64,000 nucleotides of DNA from JANQIO01 sp965601975 (GCA_965601975.1 OZ271856.1:4588001-4652000); one strand, 5' to 3'. Counted from the first letter of the stretch, positions 35,255-45,802 are shown. A program made the numbers and translations. The notes: generated from the letters alone by a model not told the origin.

Positions 35255-36113
35255 TGACCAGATGATGCCTCGCGGTGGGCAACGTTTCAATGCGGGCGGC
35301 CGGGAATGACCGCGTCATCTGTTTTAGATTGCGACGCCAGTCAACGGTTCCGTCGCTGTCGCCCTGCAACACCAGCAAGGCCTCCGGACAGGGGGGCCGT
35401 GCGAGAAATGCACCAATCCATCGCCGCAGGGCACCCACCCAGCACACCGGTATCACCCGGGACTGCAGCGGGTCCCGCTGCAGGAACTCCAGGAAGTCCG
35501 GGTCCTGGGAGTTTTCCGCAAAGCGACGGGGCACCTCGTCCACAAAGCGGTGCAGCGCCAGGTAAGTCAGGTTCACGCGGTGCCAGCCGTGGGGCCAGAT
35601 CAGCGGCGCCAGCAGCACAATCTTGTCGAAGGCATTCTGCTCATGCTGCAGGTAGTCCATCACCGCGGCGCCGCCGGTGCTCTGGGCGATGACATGGCGT
35701 GGGCCTTCCAGGAAGGCCGTGACCTCAAGTACGTCCAGCAGGGCCTGCCGGTACTCGGCGAAGTCCCGGATCTCATCCCGCGGGCCGCCTGACAGGCCGT
35801 GGGCCGGCAGGTCAAAGGCCACCACGTTGTAGCCCAGCGACAGGCCAAACCGGACCAGGTGCCCATACAGCCCCACATGGTCGAAGTAGCCGTGCACCAG
35901 CTGCAGGGTTTCCGTGGCCCCGGGCAGCTGCCAGGTCTGCAGGGCCAGCCGGTGGTCGCCGGAGGGAATAAAGCCGAGGCTGTGGGTGCAGCCGGGGAAG
36001 TCAGTCGAAAGCTCCAGACCGTAGAACGCGAGGTAGCTCCCGGCGTCAGCCGGCATGGCGCCCGGCTCGAACGCTGCCAGCGTGGGTCGCGGGAATGGAT
36101 TGTCAGCCGGCAT
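35178..36113 (-). CDS. Alpha/beta hydrolase
   Basis: 311-residue alpha/beta-hydrolase-fold protein resembling lysophospholipase-type enzymes. The oxyanion region is QLVHGYFDHVG, then FDLPAHGLSGGPRDEI; the nucleophile is Ser145 in VIAQSTGGAAV (Q-S-T-G-G rather than classical GxSxG); a possible acid lies in QGDSDGTVDW and the base in ARHHLVNE. Start MPADNPF at 36113 overlaps the MarC-type gene by 11 bases. No signal peptide is evident. Substrate unknown. Confidence 0.85.
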   Translation of the reverse strand: MPADNPFPRPTLAAFEPGAMPADAGSYLAFYGLELSTDFPGCTHSLGFIPSGDHRLALQTWQLPGATETLQLVHGYFDHVGLYGHLVRFGLSLGYNVVAFDLPAHGLSGGPRDEIRDFAEYRQALLDVLEVTAFLEGPRHVIAQSTGGAAVMDYLQHEQNAFDKIVLLAPLIWPHGWHRVNLTYLALHRFVDEVPRRFAENSQDPDFLEFLQRDPLQSRVIPVCWVGALRRWIGAFLARPPCPEALLVLQGDSDGTVDWRRNLKQMTRSFPAARIETLPTARHHLVNEHSDIREDFLGRIRDYLRTGPASS

Positions 36114-36693
36114 CCAGGAACCGGTCGATACCATCGAAGAACATCTGCACGGAAATGATCACCAGCAACATACCCATCAGCCGCTCGGTGGCGATCAGCC
36201 CGCGTTTGCCCAGCAGGCGAAACAGTGTGGGCGCCAGCAGCAGCACCACCGACGACACCAGCCAGGCGCCAAACAGCGCCGCACCCAGCTCCAGCATGCG
36301 GTCGGGGCTGCGGTGCACGAACAGCATGACGATGGCCATGGTCGAGGGCCCCGCCACGCAGGGCGTGGCCAGCGGTACCAGGAAGGGTTCGCCGTCCGGC
36401 AGGTCGTCCATCACGATGGCACCCATGGGGAAAATCATCTTCAGGCCGATGATGAACAGGATGATGCCCCCGGCGATGCTAATGGACTCCTGCTTGAGCT
36501 GCAGCAGGTCCAGGAACCAGGCGCCGCCCACCAGAAACAGCATCAGGATCAGCAGGGCGAATATCAGCTCCCGGAGAATGACCGGGATGCGCCGGTGTTC
36601 GGGCACATCCTTGAGCACGCTGAGGAATATCGGGACATTGCCCAGCGGGTCCATCACGAACAGGATCGTGAGGAAGGCGGCGACCATATCCAT
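36103..36693 (-). CDS. MarC/YhgN family integral membrane protein
   Basis: 196 residues with six predicted membrane helices, including FLTILFVMDPLGNVPIFLSV (the family's conserved DPxGN), IIGLKMIFPMG and the central PLATPCVAGPSTMAIVM. This matches the MarC/YhgN family, nominally NAAT transporters; earlier claims of a role in multiple antibiotic resistance for MarC are not supported, and the function is open. It lies between fba and the hydrolase on the minus strand, 46 bases after fba. Confidence 0.92.
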   Translation of the reverse strand: MDMVAAFLTILFVMDPLGNVPIFLSVLKDVPEHRRIPVILRELIFALLILMLFLVGGAWFLDLLQLKQESISIAGGIILFIIGLKMIFPMGAIVMDDLPDGEPFLVPLATPCVAGPSTMAIVMLFVHRSPDRMLELGAALFGAWLVSSVVLLLAPTLFRLLGKRGLIATERLMGMLLVIISVQMFFDGIDRFLDAG

Positions 36694-36739
36694 CGGTATC
36701 AGTGGGTCCCGGCGAAGGTACCCGTTCGGAGCAGCAGCA

Positions 36740-37810
36740 TCAGGCGGCCTTCACCACCTGCTGGAGCTCGCCCCCGGCGTATCGGTCCGTCATCGCAGAT
36801 AGCGACAGGGGCGTGATCCTGTCGGCCTGGCCCGCGGTACCGAAGGCCTCGTAGCGTGCGATGCAGATGTCCTTCATCGCCTGCATGGTTTCCTTCAGGT
36901 ACTTGCGCGGGTCGAATTCGGCGGGATTCTGCGCGAGGAAGCGGCGAATGGCCCCGGTGGAGGCCAGCCGCAGGTCGGTATCGATATTGACCTTGCGCAC
37001 CCCGTGGCGAATGCCCTCCTGGATCTGCTCCACCGGCACGCCGTAGGTCTCGGGAATCTCGCCGCCGTACTCGTTGATGATGGCGAGCCAGTCCTGGGGC
37101 ACCGAGGAAGAGCCGTGCATCACCAGATGCGTGTTGGGAATACGCTGGTTGATTTCCTTGATGCGGTCGATGGCCAGGATGTCGCCGGTGGGCGGGCGGC
37201 TGAATTTGTAGGCGCCGTGGCTGGTGCCGCAGGCAATGGCCAGCGCATCCACATCGGTATCCGCGACAAACTGGGCCGCCTCTTCAGGGTCGGTCAGCAG
37301 CTGGTCGTGAGTGAGCGTACCCTCGGCGCCGATCCCGTCCTCTTCGCCCGCCTCGCCGGTTTCGAGGGATCCCAGGCAGCCCAGCTCCCCCTCCACCGAG
37401 ACGCCGCAGGCATGGGCCATGTCCACTGCGCGGCGCGTGACCGAGGCGTTGTAGTCGTAGTTCATCGGCGTCTTGCCGTCCTCGCCCAGGGAGCCGTCCA
37501 TCATCACCGACGTGAAGCCCAGCTGAATCGAGCGCTGGCAAACCGCCGGACTGACGCCGTGATCCTGGTGCATCACCACGGGAATATGCGGGAACTCCTC
37601 TACCGCCGCCTGGATCATGTGGCGCAGGAACGGCGCGCCCGCGTATTTGCGGGCGCCGGCGCTGGCCTGCATGATCACCGGGCTGTTGGTCTCGCTGGCG
37701 GCCTCCATGATGGCGCGGGTCTGCTCCAGGTTATTCACATTGAACGCCGGCACCCCGTAGCCGTGCTCGGCGGCGTGGTCCAGAAGTTGTCGCATGCTGA
37801 TCATTGCCAT
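36740..37810 (-). CDS. fba: Class II fructose-bisphosphate aldolase
   Basis: Zinc-dependent aldolase joining dihydroxyacetone-phosphate and glyceraldehyde-3-phosphate into fructose-1,6-bisphosphate. 356 residues; the metal/catalytic site is in VVMHQDHGVSP (Asp83, His84), then VSVEGELGCLGS, the zinc histidine regions ACGTSHGAYKF and HLVMHGSSSVPQ, and the phosphate loop VRKVNIDTDLRLA. It resembles the CbbA-type class II aldolases (long form, about 350 residues). It is last in tkt-epd-pgk-fba, 17 bases after pgk. Confidence 0.96.
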   Translation of the reverse strand: MAMISMRQLLDHAAEHGYGVPAFNVNNLEQTRAIMEAASETNSPVIMQASAGARKYAGAPFLRHMIQAAVEEFPHIPVVMHQDHGVSPAVCQRSIQLGFTSVMMDGSLGEDGKTPMNYDYNASVTRRAVDMAHACGVSVEGELGCLGSLETGEAGEEDGIGAEGTLTHDQLLTDPEEAAQFVADTDVDALAIACGTSHGAYKFSRPPTGDILAIDRIKEINQRIPNTHLVMHGSSSVPQDWLAIINEYGGEIPETYGVPVEQIQEGIRHGVRKVNIDTDLRLASTGAIRRFLAQNPAEFDPRKYLKETMQAMKDICIARYEAFGTAGQADRITPLSLSAMTDRYAGGELQQVVKAA

Positions 37811-37827
37811 GGCTTGTTTGTCTCCCG

Positions 37828-38997
37828 TCAGGTGTTTCGTGCGCGTTCTTCGAGAATGGCGACCGCGGGTAACTTCTTCCCTTCAACATACTCGAGAAAG
37901 GCACCACCGCCGGTGGAAATATAGGACACCTGGTCGGCGATGCCGTACTTGTCGATGGCCGCGAGGGTGTCGCCGCCGCCCGCCAGCGAGAACGCCGCGC
38001 TGTCGGCGATGGCACGACTGAGGGCCTCGGTGCCGCCGGCAAACTGGTCAAACTCGAAGACGCCGACGGGGCCGTTCCAGATGATGGTGCCCGCTTCGCG
38101 CAGCATGGCGCCGATCTGCTCGCGGCTGTCGGGGCCGATGTCGAAAATCATGTCGTCCTCGGCCACCTCGGAGGCCGCCTTGGTCACTGCCTCCGCACTC
38201 TCCGAAAACTCCTTGCCGGTCACCACATCGGTGGGCAGGGGAATGTTCGCCTTGTCCATCAATCCGCGCGCGGCGGGGATCAGCTCGCTCTCGCAAAGCG
38301 ACTTGCCGACCGGCTGGCCGCTGGCCGCCAGGAACGTGTTGGCAATGCCACCGCCGACCACAAGCTGGTCGACCTTGTCCGCCAGGGTTTCCAGCACGGT
38401 CAGCTTGGTGGATACCTTCGAGCCACCAACGATAGCCAGCATCGGCCGCTTCGGATTGGCCAGCGCCTGTTCGAGGGCCTCGAGTTCCGCCGCCAGCAGC
38501 GGGCCGGCGCAGGCCACCGGCGCAAACCGGGCGACCCCGTGGGTAGACGCCTGGGCCCGGTGCGCGGTGCCGAAGGCATCCATGACGAACACATCACACA
38601 GCGCCGCATAGCGTTGGGCCAGCGCCTCGTCGTTGGCTTTCTCGCCCTCGTTGAAGCGAACGTTTTCCAGCACCGCCAGCTGCCCCGCCGCGACGTCCAC
38701 GCCGTCCAGGCTGTTGGTCAGCGCGATCTCCTGACCGAGGGCGTCCTGCAGGTAGGCGACCACCGGCTTCATGGAATACTGTTCGTTCGGCTCACCCTCG
38801 ACGGGCCGGCCCAGGTGCGACATCACGATCACCCGCGCACCGGCCTCCAGGGCGGCCTTCAGGGTCGGCAGGGCGGCCCGGATGCGGGCGTCGCTGGTGA
38901 TGACACCGTCTTTCAGGGGCACGTTCAGGTCTTCCCGGATCAGGACGCGCTTGTCGGCGAGATCCAGGTCGGTCATTTTCAGGATCGTGTTGCTCAT
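37828..38997 (-). CDS. pgk: Phosphoglycerate kinase
   Basis: Glycolytic/gluconeogenic kinase interconverting 1,3-bisphosphoglycerate and 3-phosphoglycerate. 389 residues with KRVLIREDLNVPLKDG, the basic substrate patch VIVMSHLGRPVEG, the hinge region LAIVGGSKVSTKLTVL and the C-terminal SLAGGGDTLAAIDKYGI, STGGGAFLEY. ATG 38997 is preceded by GGAG at six bases; a longer in-frame frame to 39081 runs into epd and is not supported. It lies 13 bases after epd. Confidence 0.97.
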   Translation of the reverse strand: MSNTILKMTDLDLADKRVLIREDLNVPLKDGVITSDARIRAALPTLKAALEAGARVIVMSHLGRPVEGEPNEQYSMKPVVAYLQDALGQEIALTNSLDGVDVAAGQLAVLENVRFNEGEKANDEALAQRYAALCDVFVMDAFGTAHRAQASTHGVARFAPVACAGPLLAAELEALEQALANPKRPMLAIVGGSKVSTKLTVLETLADKVDQLVVGGGIANTFLAASGQPVGKSLCESELIPAARGLMDKANIPLPTDVVTGKEFSESAEAVTKAASEVAEDDMIFDIGPDSREQIGAMLREAGTIIWNGPVGVFEFDQFAGGTEALSRAIADSAAFSLAGGGDTLAAIDKYGIADQVSYISTGGGAFLEYVEGKKLPAVAILEERARNT

Positions 38998-39010
38998 CAC
39001 TACTCCGGGC

Positions 39011-40027
39011 TCAAGAGTTGGCGCTGCACCAGTGGGCGGCGACGTCCAGCATGCGGTTGGCGTAGCCCCACTCGTTATCAAACCAGACTAGCACCTTTAC
39101 CAGGCGCTGGCCGCTGACACGGGTCTGGCTGGCGTCGACGATGCAGGAGTGCGGGTCGTGATTGAAGTCCGAGGAGGCCAGGGGCTCTTCGGTATAGGCC
39201 AGTACGCCCGCATATTGCCGGATTGCCGCCTCGGCCAGGGCGCGGTTCACCGACGCCGTGTCGGTGTCTTTCCTGACCTGGACCACCAGGTCCATGGCGG
39301 ACACATTCTGGGTCGGCACCCGCAGGGCCTGGGCGGTGAAGCGGCCCGCCATCTCCGGCAGCACCCGCTCGACGCCGCGGGCCAGCTCGGTATCGATGGG
39401 GATGATATTCATGCCGGCGGCGCGTGTCTTGCGCAGGTCCGTGTGGTGATAGGCGTCCAGGACCGGCTGGTCATTCATGGCGGAATGGATGGTGGTGATG
39501 GTGCCGCTCTCGATGCCGAAGCTGTCTTCCAGTGCGGCGATCACCGGCACGATGCCATTGGTGGTGCAGGACGCCGCTGACACGATCCGGTGCTCCGCGG
39601 ACAGATGCTCCTGGTTGACCCCGTAGACGATCGTCGCGTCCACATCGGCCCGGGCGGGCTGCGAGAACAGGACGCGGCCCGCGCCGGACGCAAGATGCTT
39701 CTCGGCAATCTCGCGCTCGGTGAACGTGCCGGTGCACTCCAGCACGACATCGATGCCCAGCTCGCCCCAGGGCAACTGCTCGATATCCGGCTGGCGCAGC
39801 AGTGCAATGGGCTCACCGTCGACCAGCAGCTGGCCATCGCGGGCGTCGAGGTCGGCGCGAAAGCGGCCATGGGTGGAGTCGTAGCGCGTAAGATGAACGA
39901 CGGTGGCGGTGTCGGCGATCTCGTTGATCGCCACCACCTGCAGCCGTTCGCGGTGGCGTCCCTCGACCAGGGCGCGCAGGACGCAACGGCCGATGCGCCC
40001 GTAGCCGTTAATAGCGAGCTTGATCAC
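39011..40027 (-). CDS. epd: Erythrose-4-phosphate dehydrogenase-type GAPDH family protein
   Basis: 338-residue NAD-dependent dehydrogenase. NAD fold: INGYGRIGRCVLRAL; catalytic Cys154 in VSAASCTTNGIVPV; catalytic-type His in TTIHSAMNDQPVLDAYHH. Several stretches match Epd better than GapA: VAINEIADTATVVHL, HGRF, and FNHDPHSCIVDASQTRVSG. Epd oxidises erythrose-4-phosphate to 4-phosphoerythronate for pyridoxal-phosphate synthesis; some members also act on glyceraldehyde-3-phosphate. The tkt-epd-pgk-fba order strengthens the call. Because no other gap gene is visible, a dual role cannot be excluded. Confidence 0.82.
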   Translation of the reverse strand: MIKLAINGYGRIGRCVLRALVEGRHRERLQVVAINEIADTATVVHLTRYDSTHGRFRADLDARDGQLLVDGEPIALLRQPDIEQLPWGELGIDVVLECTGTFTEREIAEKHLASGAGRVLFSQPARADVDATIVYGVNQEHLSAEHRIVSAASCTTNGIVPVIAALEDSFGIESGTITTIHSAMNDQPVLDAYHHTDLRKTRAAGMNIIPIDTELARGVERVLPEMAGRFTAQALRVPTQNVSAMDLVVQVRKDTDTASVNRALAEAAIRQYAGVLAYTEEPLASSDFNHDPHSCIVDASQTRVSGQRLVKVLVWFDNEWGYANRMLDVAAHWCSANS

Positions 40028-40030
40028 CGG

Positions 40031-42028
40031 CTACAGCAGGATGTCTTCCAGCGTGTCGGCGACATTCTCGGCAGTGAAGCCAAAGTGCTTCATCAGGTCG
40101 CCGGCGGGGGCCGATTCACCAAAGGTGGTCATGCCCACAACACGCCCGTCCAGGCCCACAAACTTGTACCAGTAATCGGCGTGGCCTGCCTCCACCGCCA
40201 CCCGTGCGAGGACGTCCGAGGGCAGCACCTGCTCCCGGTAGTCCGCGTCCTGGGCCATGAACACGTCGGTACTGGGCATGGAGACCACCCGGACGGACTT
40301 GCCCTTGTCCTTCAGCAGGGCGGCTGCATCCAGGGCCAGCTGCACCTCGGAGCCGGTGGCAATCAGGATGCCGTCCAGCGCGCCTTCCGGTTCTTGCAGG
40401 ATGTACCCGCCGAGGGCCACGTCGGCGAGCTGCTGGTCACTGCGCGGCTGGTGCGGCAGCCCCTGCCGGGAAAACACCAGGGCGGTGGGGCCGTCGCGGC
40501 GTTCGATGGCCGCCTTCCAGGCCACCGCGGATTCCACCGTGTCACAGGGCCGCCAGGTAGACATATTGGGGGTCGTGCGCAGGTTGGCCAGCTGCTCCAC
40601 CGGCTGGTGGGTGGGGCCGTCTTCGCCCAGGCCAATGGAGTCGTGGGTATAGACGAAGATGGATTGCTGCTTCATCAGCGCCGCCATGCGCACCGCGTTG
40701 CGCGCGTACTCCATGAAAATCAGGAAGGTCGCACCGTAGTTGATGAAGCCGCCGTGCAGGGCAATGCCGTTCATGATGGCCGACATGCCGAACTCCCTGA
40801 CGCCGTAGTACAGGTAGTTGCCATTGGCGTCCTGGGCGGAGATGGGCTTGCTGCCGCTCCAGATGGTGAGGTTCGAACCCGCCAGGTCGGCGGAGCCGCC
40901 GAACAGTTCCGGCAGCAGGGCACCGTAGGCGTTCAGGCAGTTCTGGGACGCCTTGCGGCTGGCGATCTTTTCACCGGATTCCTGGCACTGACGGATATAG
41001 GCCTCGGCCTCGGCGGCGAAGTTCGGGGGCAAGTCTCCCGCCAGCCTGCGCTGCAGCTCAGCCGCCAGCTCCGGGTGCTCGGCGGTGTAGGCATTCATGA
41101 CCTGCTGCCACTCTTCCTCGGCGGCGGCGCCGGCGGGACGGGCGTCCCAGCCGCGGTAGATCTCATCGGGCACCTCGAAGGCCGGGTGCGACCAGCCGAT
41201 GTTTTCACGGGTCGCTGCTACTTCGTCCTCGCCGAGGGCCGCGCCGTGACAGGATTCACTGCCTTCCTTATTGGGCGCACCCTTGCCGATGGTGGTCTTG
41301 CAGCAGATCAGTGTGGGCCGGGCGGTATCGGCGCGGGCGTGATTGATAGCGGTCTTGACGGCGTCGGAGTCATGCCCATCCACCGCGGGAATCACCTGCC
41401 AACCATAGGCGGCGAAGCGCTCCGGCGTGTCGTCGGTAAACCAGGCGTCCACCTCGCCGTCGATGGAGATGCCGTTGTCGTCGTAGAAAACAATCAGCTT
41501 GCCCAGGCCAAGGGTGCCCGCAAGGGAGCAGACCTCATGGGAAATGCCTTCCATCAGGCAGCCGTCACCGGCAAAGCAGTAGGTGAAGTGCTCGACGACC
41601 CGGTATTCCTGCCGGTTGTACTGGGCCGCCAGCACCTTCTCGGCGATGGCCATGCCCACGGCATTGCTGATGCCCTGCCCCAGCGGGCCCGTGGTGGTCT
41701 CGATGCCGGGCGCATAGCCGTATTCCGGGTGCCCCGGGGTCAGGCTGTGCAGCTGGCGGAAGTTCCTCAGTTCGTCCATCGGCAGGTCGTAGCCGGTCAG
41801 GTGAAGCAGGGAGTACACCAGCATGGAACCGTGGCCGTTGGACATGACAAAGCGGTCGCGATTGGGCCATTTCGGGTTGGCGGGGTTGTGCACCAGGAAA
41901 TGCCGCCAGAGGACCTCGGCAATATCCGCCATGCCCATGGGTGCGCCGGGATGGCCGCTATTGGCCTTCTGCACCGCATCCATGCTGAGGGCGCGAATGG
42001 CATTCGCGAGGTCGGTCTGGGACGTCAT
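40031..42028 (-). CDS. tkt: Transketolase
   Basis: Thiamine-diphosphate enzyme of the pentose phosphate pathway that moves two-carbon units between sugar phosphates. 665 residues starting MTSQTDLANAIRALSMDAV; ATG 42028 has GGAG eight bases upstream. Signatures: ANSGHPGAPMGMADIAEVLW, ThDP-binding FAGDGCLMEGISHEVCSLAG, VFYDDNGISIDG, and the second-domain TFLIFMEYARNAVRMAAL with THDSIGLGEDGPTHQPVE. First gene of a four-gene carbon operon with epd three bases downstream; divergent from the SahR-like regulator. Confidence 0.97.
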   Translation of the reverse strand: MTSQTDLANAIRALSMDAVQKANSGHPGAPMGMADIAEVLWRHFLVHNPANPKWPNRDRFVMSNGHGSMLVYSLLHLTGYDLPMDELRNFRQLHSLTPGHPEYGYAPGIETTTGPLGQGISNAVGMAIAEKVLAAQYNRQEYRVVEHFTYCFAGDGCLMEGISHEVCSLAGTLGLGKLIVFYDDNGISIDGEVDAWFTDDTPERFAAYGWQVIPAVDGHDSDAVKTAINHARADTARPTLICCKTTIGKGAPNKEGSESCHGAALGEDEVAATRENIGWSHPAFEVPDEIYRGWDARPAGAAAEEEWQQVMNAYTAEHPELAAELQRRLAGDLPPNFAAEAEAYIRQCQESGEKIASRKASQNCLNAYGALLPELFGGSADLAGSNLTIWSGSKPISAQDANGNYLYYGVREFGMSAIMNGIALHGGFINYGATFLIFMEYARNAVRMAALMKQQSIFVYTHDSIGLGEDGPTHQPVEQLANLRTTPNMSTWRPCDTVESAVAWKAAIERRDGPTALVFSRQGLPHQPRSDQQLADVALGGYILQEPEGALDGILIATGSEVQLALDAAALLKDKGKSVRVVSMPSTDVFMAQDADYREQVLPSDVLARVAVEAGHADYWYKFVGLDGRVVGMTTFGESAPAGDLMKHFGFTAENVADTLEDILL

Positions 42029-42159
42029 CAAGTCACTCCTGGGGGGTGGTCAAAAAAGGAGCGCTATTCTCTCGTAACAGGCTGCGTTCGGCAATGTGAG
42101 AAAGCCCGCAAGGCCCCGTTTTCCGCCGCTCCGGGGCAGAAGCGAGACACGTGAAAAAT

Positions 42160-42183
42160 CTATATCAAAATATTTTGATATAG
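42160..42183. promoter_or_regulatory. Perfect 24-bp palindrome, predicted operator of the SahR-like regulator
   Basis: CTATATCAAAAT (42160-42171) is followed directly by its exact reverse complement (42172-42183). The site overlaps the predicted -35 element of the downstream regulator-metK operon. ArsR-family proteins bind such AT-rich palindromes as dimers, so autoregulation is the natural reading. Confidence 0.8.
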
Positions 42184-42202
42184 CTTGGGTATCTGCTAGA
42201 CT
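42175..42202 (+). promoter_or_regulatory. Predicted promoter of the methionine-cycle operon
   Basis: TTGATA (42175-42180) and TAGACT (42197-42202) are separated by 16 bases. Transcription would begin around 42209-42211, at or just before the regulator ATG at 42211, so the first gene may be translated from a leaderless or nearly leaderless message. No Shine-Dalgarno sequence is visible before that ATG. Confidence 0.55.
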
Positions 42203-42210
42203 TGCCCGCC

Positions 42211-43239
42211 ATGCTCGCAGACAGGCAGGCGCGCGAGGAGGCCCGGGAGGCCCACGACGGCGACGAGCGCAGCGCCCAAACCGCCATCGAAGAACTCGCC
42301 GGCCTGTGCAAGGCCAGCGGGGACTCCCTGCGCCTGCAGGTCCTGCAACTGCTGCGCCAGGACTCCCTGGCGGTGCAGGAGCTCTGCACCCTGCTGGAGA
42401 TGCGCCAGCCCGCGCTCAGCCACCACCTGAAAGTCATGTCCGCGCCGGGGCTGATTACCAGCCGCCGCGAGGGCAACTCCATCTACTACCGCCGCGCCAT
42501 CCCCGATATCACTACACCGCTGGGCCAGCTGCAGGATGCCCTGCTGCAGAGCGTCGATGCGCTGCCGATCGACGGCGGCCTCGAGCAACGGCTCGCGGAG
42601 CTTCGCGACGAACGGGTGCGCTCCTCCCGGGAGTTTTTCCAGCAGAACGCCGACAAGTTTCACGCCCAGCAGGACCTGATTGCCAGCTATGAGCAATATG
42701 CGGACACGGTCGCCGAAACCCTGGAACAGGCACCGCTGGCGGGGCGCCACCTGGTGCTGGAAGTCGGCCCGGGAGCCGGTGACTTCCTGCCCCACCTGAG
42801 CGCAGGCTTCGAGCGGGTGGTGGCGCTGGACAACGCCGCGGAGATGCTGGCGAGGTCCGAGGCCCGCGCCGCCGGGGAGAAGCTCTCCAATATCGAATTC
42901 ATACACGGTGACACGCGGCACGCACGGCTCAAGGGGCTGGCCGCCGACGCTATTGTCGTCAACATGGTGCTGCACCATACGCCCTCACCGGCAGATATCT
43001 TCCGGGACCTCGCCGAATGCCTCGCAGACGGCGGCGTGCTGCTGGTCACCGACCTGTGTCGGCACGACCAGGACTGGGCCCGGGATGCCTGCGGGGACCT
43101 GTGGCTGGGTTTCGAGCCCGGGGAACTGACCGCCTGGGCGCACAGCGCCGGCCTCAGCGAGGTCGCGGGCATCTACCTCGCGCAGCGCAACGGATTCCAA
43201 GTACAGGTGCGCCTGTTTGGCCACCAACAAGCAAGTTAA
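42211..43239 (+). CDS. sahR: ArsR-type regulator fused to a SAM-dependent methyltransferase domain (SahR-like)
   Basis: 342-residue two-domain protein. An N-terminal winged helix (about residues 30-105, with LCTLLEMRQPALSHHLKVMS as recognition region and REGNSIYYRRA as wing) is followed by a class I methyltransferase domain (about 165-320) with LVLEVGPGAGDFLPHL and VVNMVLHHTPSPADIF. Regulators of this architecture named SahR control methionine-cycle genes and sense S-adenosylhomocysteine. The downstream metK-ahcY-metF genes and the palindrome over the promoter fit that role. Start ATG 42211; an upstream TTG at 42202 would overlap the -10 box. Confidence 0.85.
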   Translation: MLADRQAREEAREAHDGDERSAQTAIEELAGLCKASGDSLRLQVLQLLRQDSLAVQELCTLLEMRQPALSHHLKVMSAPGLITSRREGNSIYYRRAIPDITTPLGQLQDALLQSVDALPIDGGLEQRLAELRDERVRSSREFFQQNADKFHAQQDLIASYEQYADTVAETLEQAPLAGRHLVLEVGPGAGDFLPHLSAGFERVVALDNAAEMLARSEARAAGEKLSNIEFIHGDTRHARLKGLAADAIVVNMVLHHTPSPADIFRDLAECLADGGVLLVTDLCRHDQDWARDACGDLWLGFEPGELTAWAHSAGLSEVAGIYLAQRNGFQVQVRLFGHQQAS

Positions 43240-43248
43240 GGACAAAAA

Positions 43249-44409
43249 ATGAGCGAATACTCCCTCTTCACCTCCGAGTCGGTATCCGAGGGCCATCCGG
43301 ACAAGATGGCGGACCAGATTTCGGACGCCGTACTGGACGCCATCCTCAAAGATGACCCGGAGGGCCGCGTCGCCGTGGAGACCATGGTCAAGACCGGCAT
43401 GGCCATCATTGCCGGCGAGGTGACCACCGACACCTATGTGGAACTGGAGGACATCGTTCGCCAGGTGATCCTGGACATCGGCTACAACAGCTCCGATCTC
43501 GGCTTCGACGGCGGTTCCTGCGCCGTCCTCAACGCCATCGGCAAGCAGTCACCGGATATCGCCATGGGCGTCGATGAAGGCGCCGGCGCGCACAAGGAGC
43601 AGGGTGCGGGAGACCAGGGCCTGATGTTCGGCTACGCCACCAACGAAACCGACGTGCTGATGCCCGCGCCCATCTATTACTCACACCGCCTGGTAGAGCG
43701 CCAGGCGCACCTGCGCAAGGACGGCATCCTGCCCTGGCTGCGCCCGGACGCCAAGAGCCAGATCTCCCTGCGCTATGAAGAAGGCAAGCCGGTGGCGGTC
43801 GACGCGGTGGTCCTGTCCACCCAGCACGACCCGGATATCAGCCAGGAAGACATCCAGGAGGCGGTGATGGAGAACATCGTCCGCCACGTCCTGCCGGAGG
43901 AGTGGCTGCACGCGGATACCCGCTACCACATCAACCCCACCGGGCAGTTCATCATCGGTGGCCCGCTGGGCGACTGCGGCCTGACCGGGCGCAAGATCAT
44001 CGTCGACACCTACGGCGGCATGGCCCGCCACGGCGGCGGTGCGTTTTCCGGCAAGGACCCGTCAAAGGTCGACCGCAGCGCCGCCTACGCCGGCCGCTAC
44101 GTGGCCAAGAACATCGTCGCGGCCGGCCTCGCCGACCGCTGTGAAATCCAGGTCTCCTACGCCATCGGCGTGGCCGAGCCCACCTCGATTTCCGTCAACA
44201 CCTTTGGCACGGCGCAAATTCCCGAAGAGCGCATCGTCGACCTCGTGCGCGAGCACTTCGACCTGCGCCCCAAGGGCCTGATCGAAATGCTGGACCTGAA
44301 GCGCCCCATCTATTTCAAAACTGCTGCTTACGGCCACTTCGGCCGCGAGGAGCCCGAATTCACCTGGGAAAATACCGACAAGGCCGAAGCCCTCAAGGCA
44401 TCGGCGTAA
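43249..44409 (+). CDS. metK: S-adenosylmethionine synthetase
   Basis: Forms SAM from methionine and ATP. 386 residues with the N-terminal FTSESVSEGHPDKMADQISD, the methionine/ATP loop GAGAHKEQGAGDQGLMFGYA, and the phosphate-binding GGGAFSGKDPSKVDRSAAY. Standard length. It lies nine bases after the regulator and ten before ahcY, so no separate control element fits between them; in particular there is no room for a SAM riboswitch. Confidence 0.98.
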   Translation: MSEYSLFTSESVSEGHPDKMADQISDAVLDAILKDDPEGRVAVETMVKTGMAIIAGEVTTDTYVELEDIVRQVILDIGYNSSDLGFDGGSCAVLNAIGKQSPDIAMGVDEGAGAHKEQGAGDQGLMFGYATNETDVLMPAPIYYSHRLVERQAHLRKDGILPWLRPDAKSQISLRYEEGKPVAVDAVVLSTQHDPDISQEDIQEAVMENIVRHVLPEEWLHADTRYHINPTGQFIIGGPLGDCGLTGRKIIVDTYGGMARHGGGAFSGKDPSKVDRSAAYAGRYVAKNIVAAGLADRCEIQVSYAIGVAEPTSISVNTFGTAQIPEERIVDLVREHFDLRPKGLIEMLDLKRPIYFKTAAYGHFGREEPEFTWENTDKAEALKASA

Positions 44410-44419
44410 GGAGAACAAC

Positions 44420-45802
<1,383 letters not shown>

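Noticed and set aside
39590..42154. Open frame of about 850 codons on the plus strand opposite tkt and epd
   Set aside because: Both opposite genes have complete family motifs; the antisense translation has no recognisable domain.
43240..43248. SAM or SAH riboswitch before metK or ahcY
   Set aside because: Only nine and ten bases separate the genes, and the leader before the regulator is too short; control is better explained by the palindromic operator.
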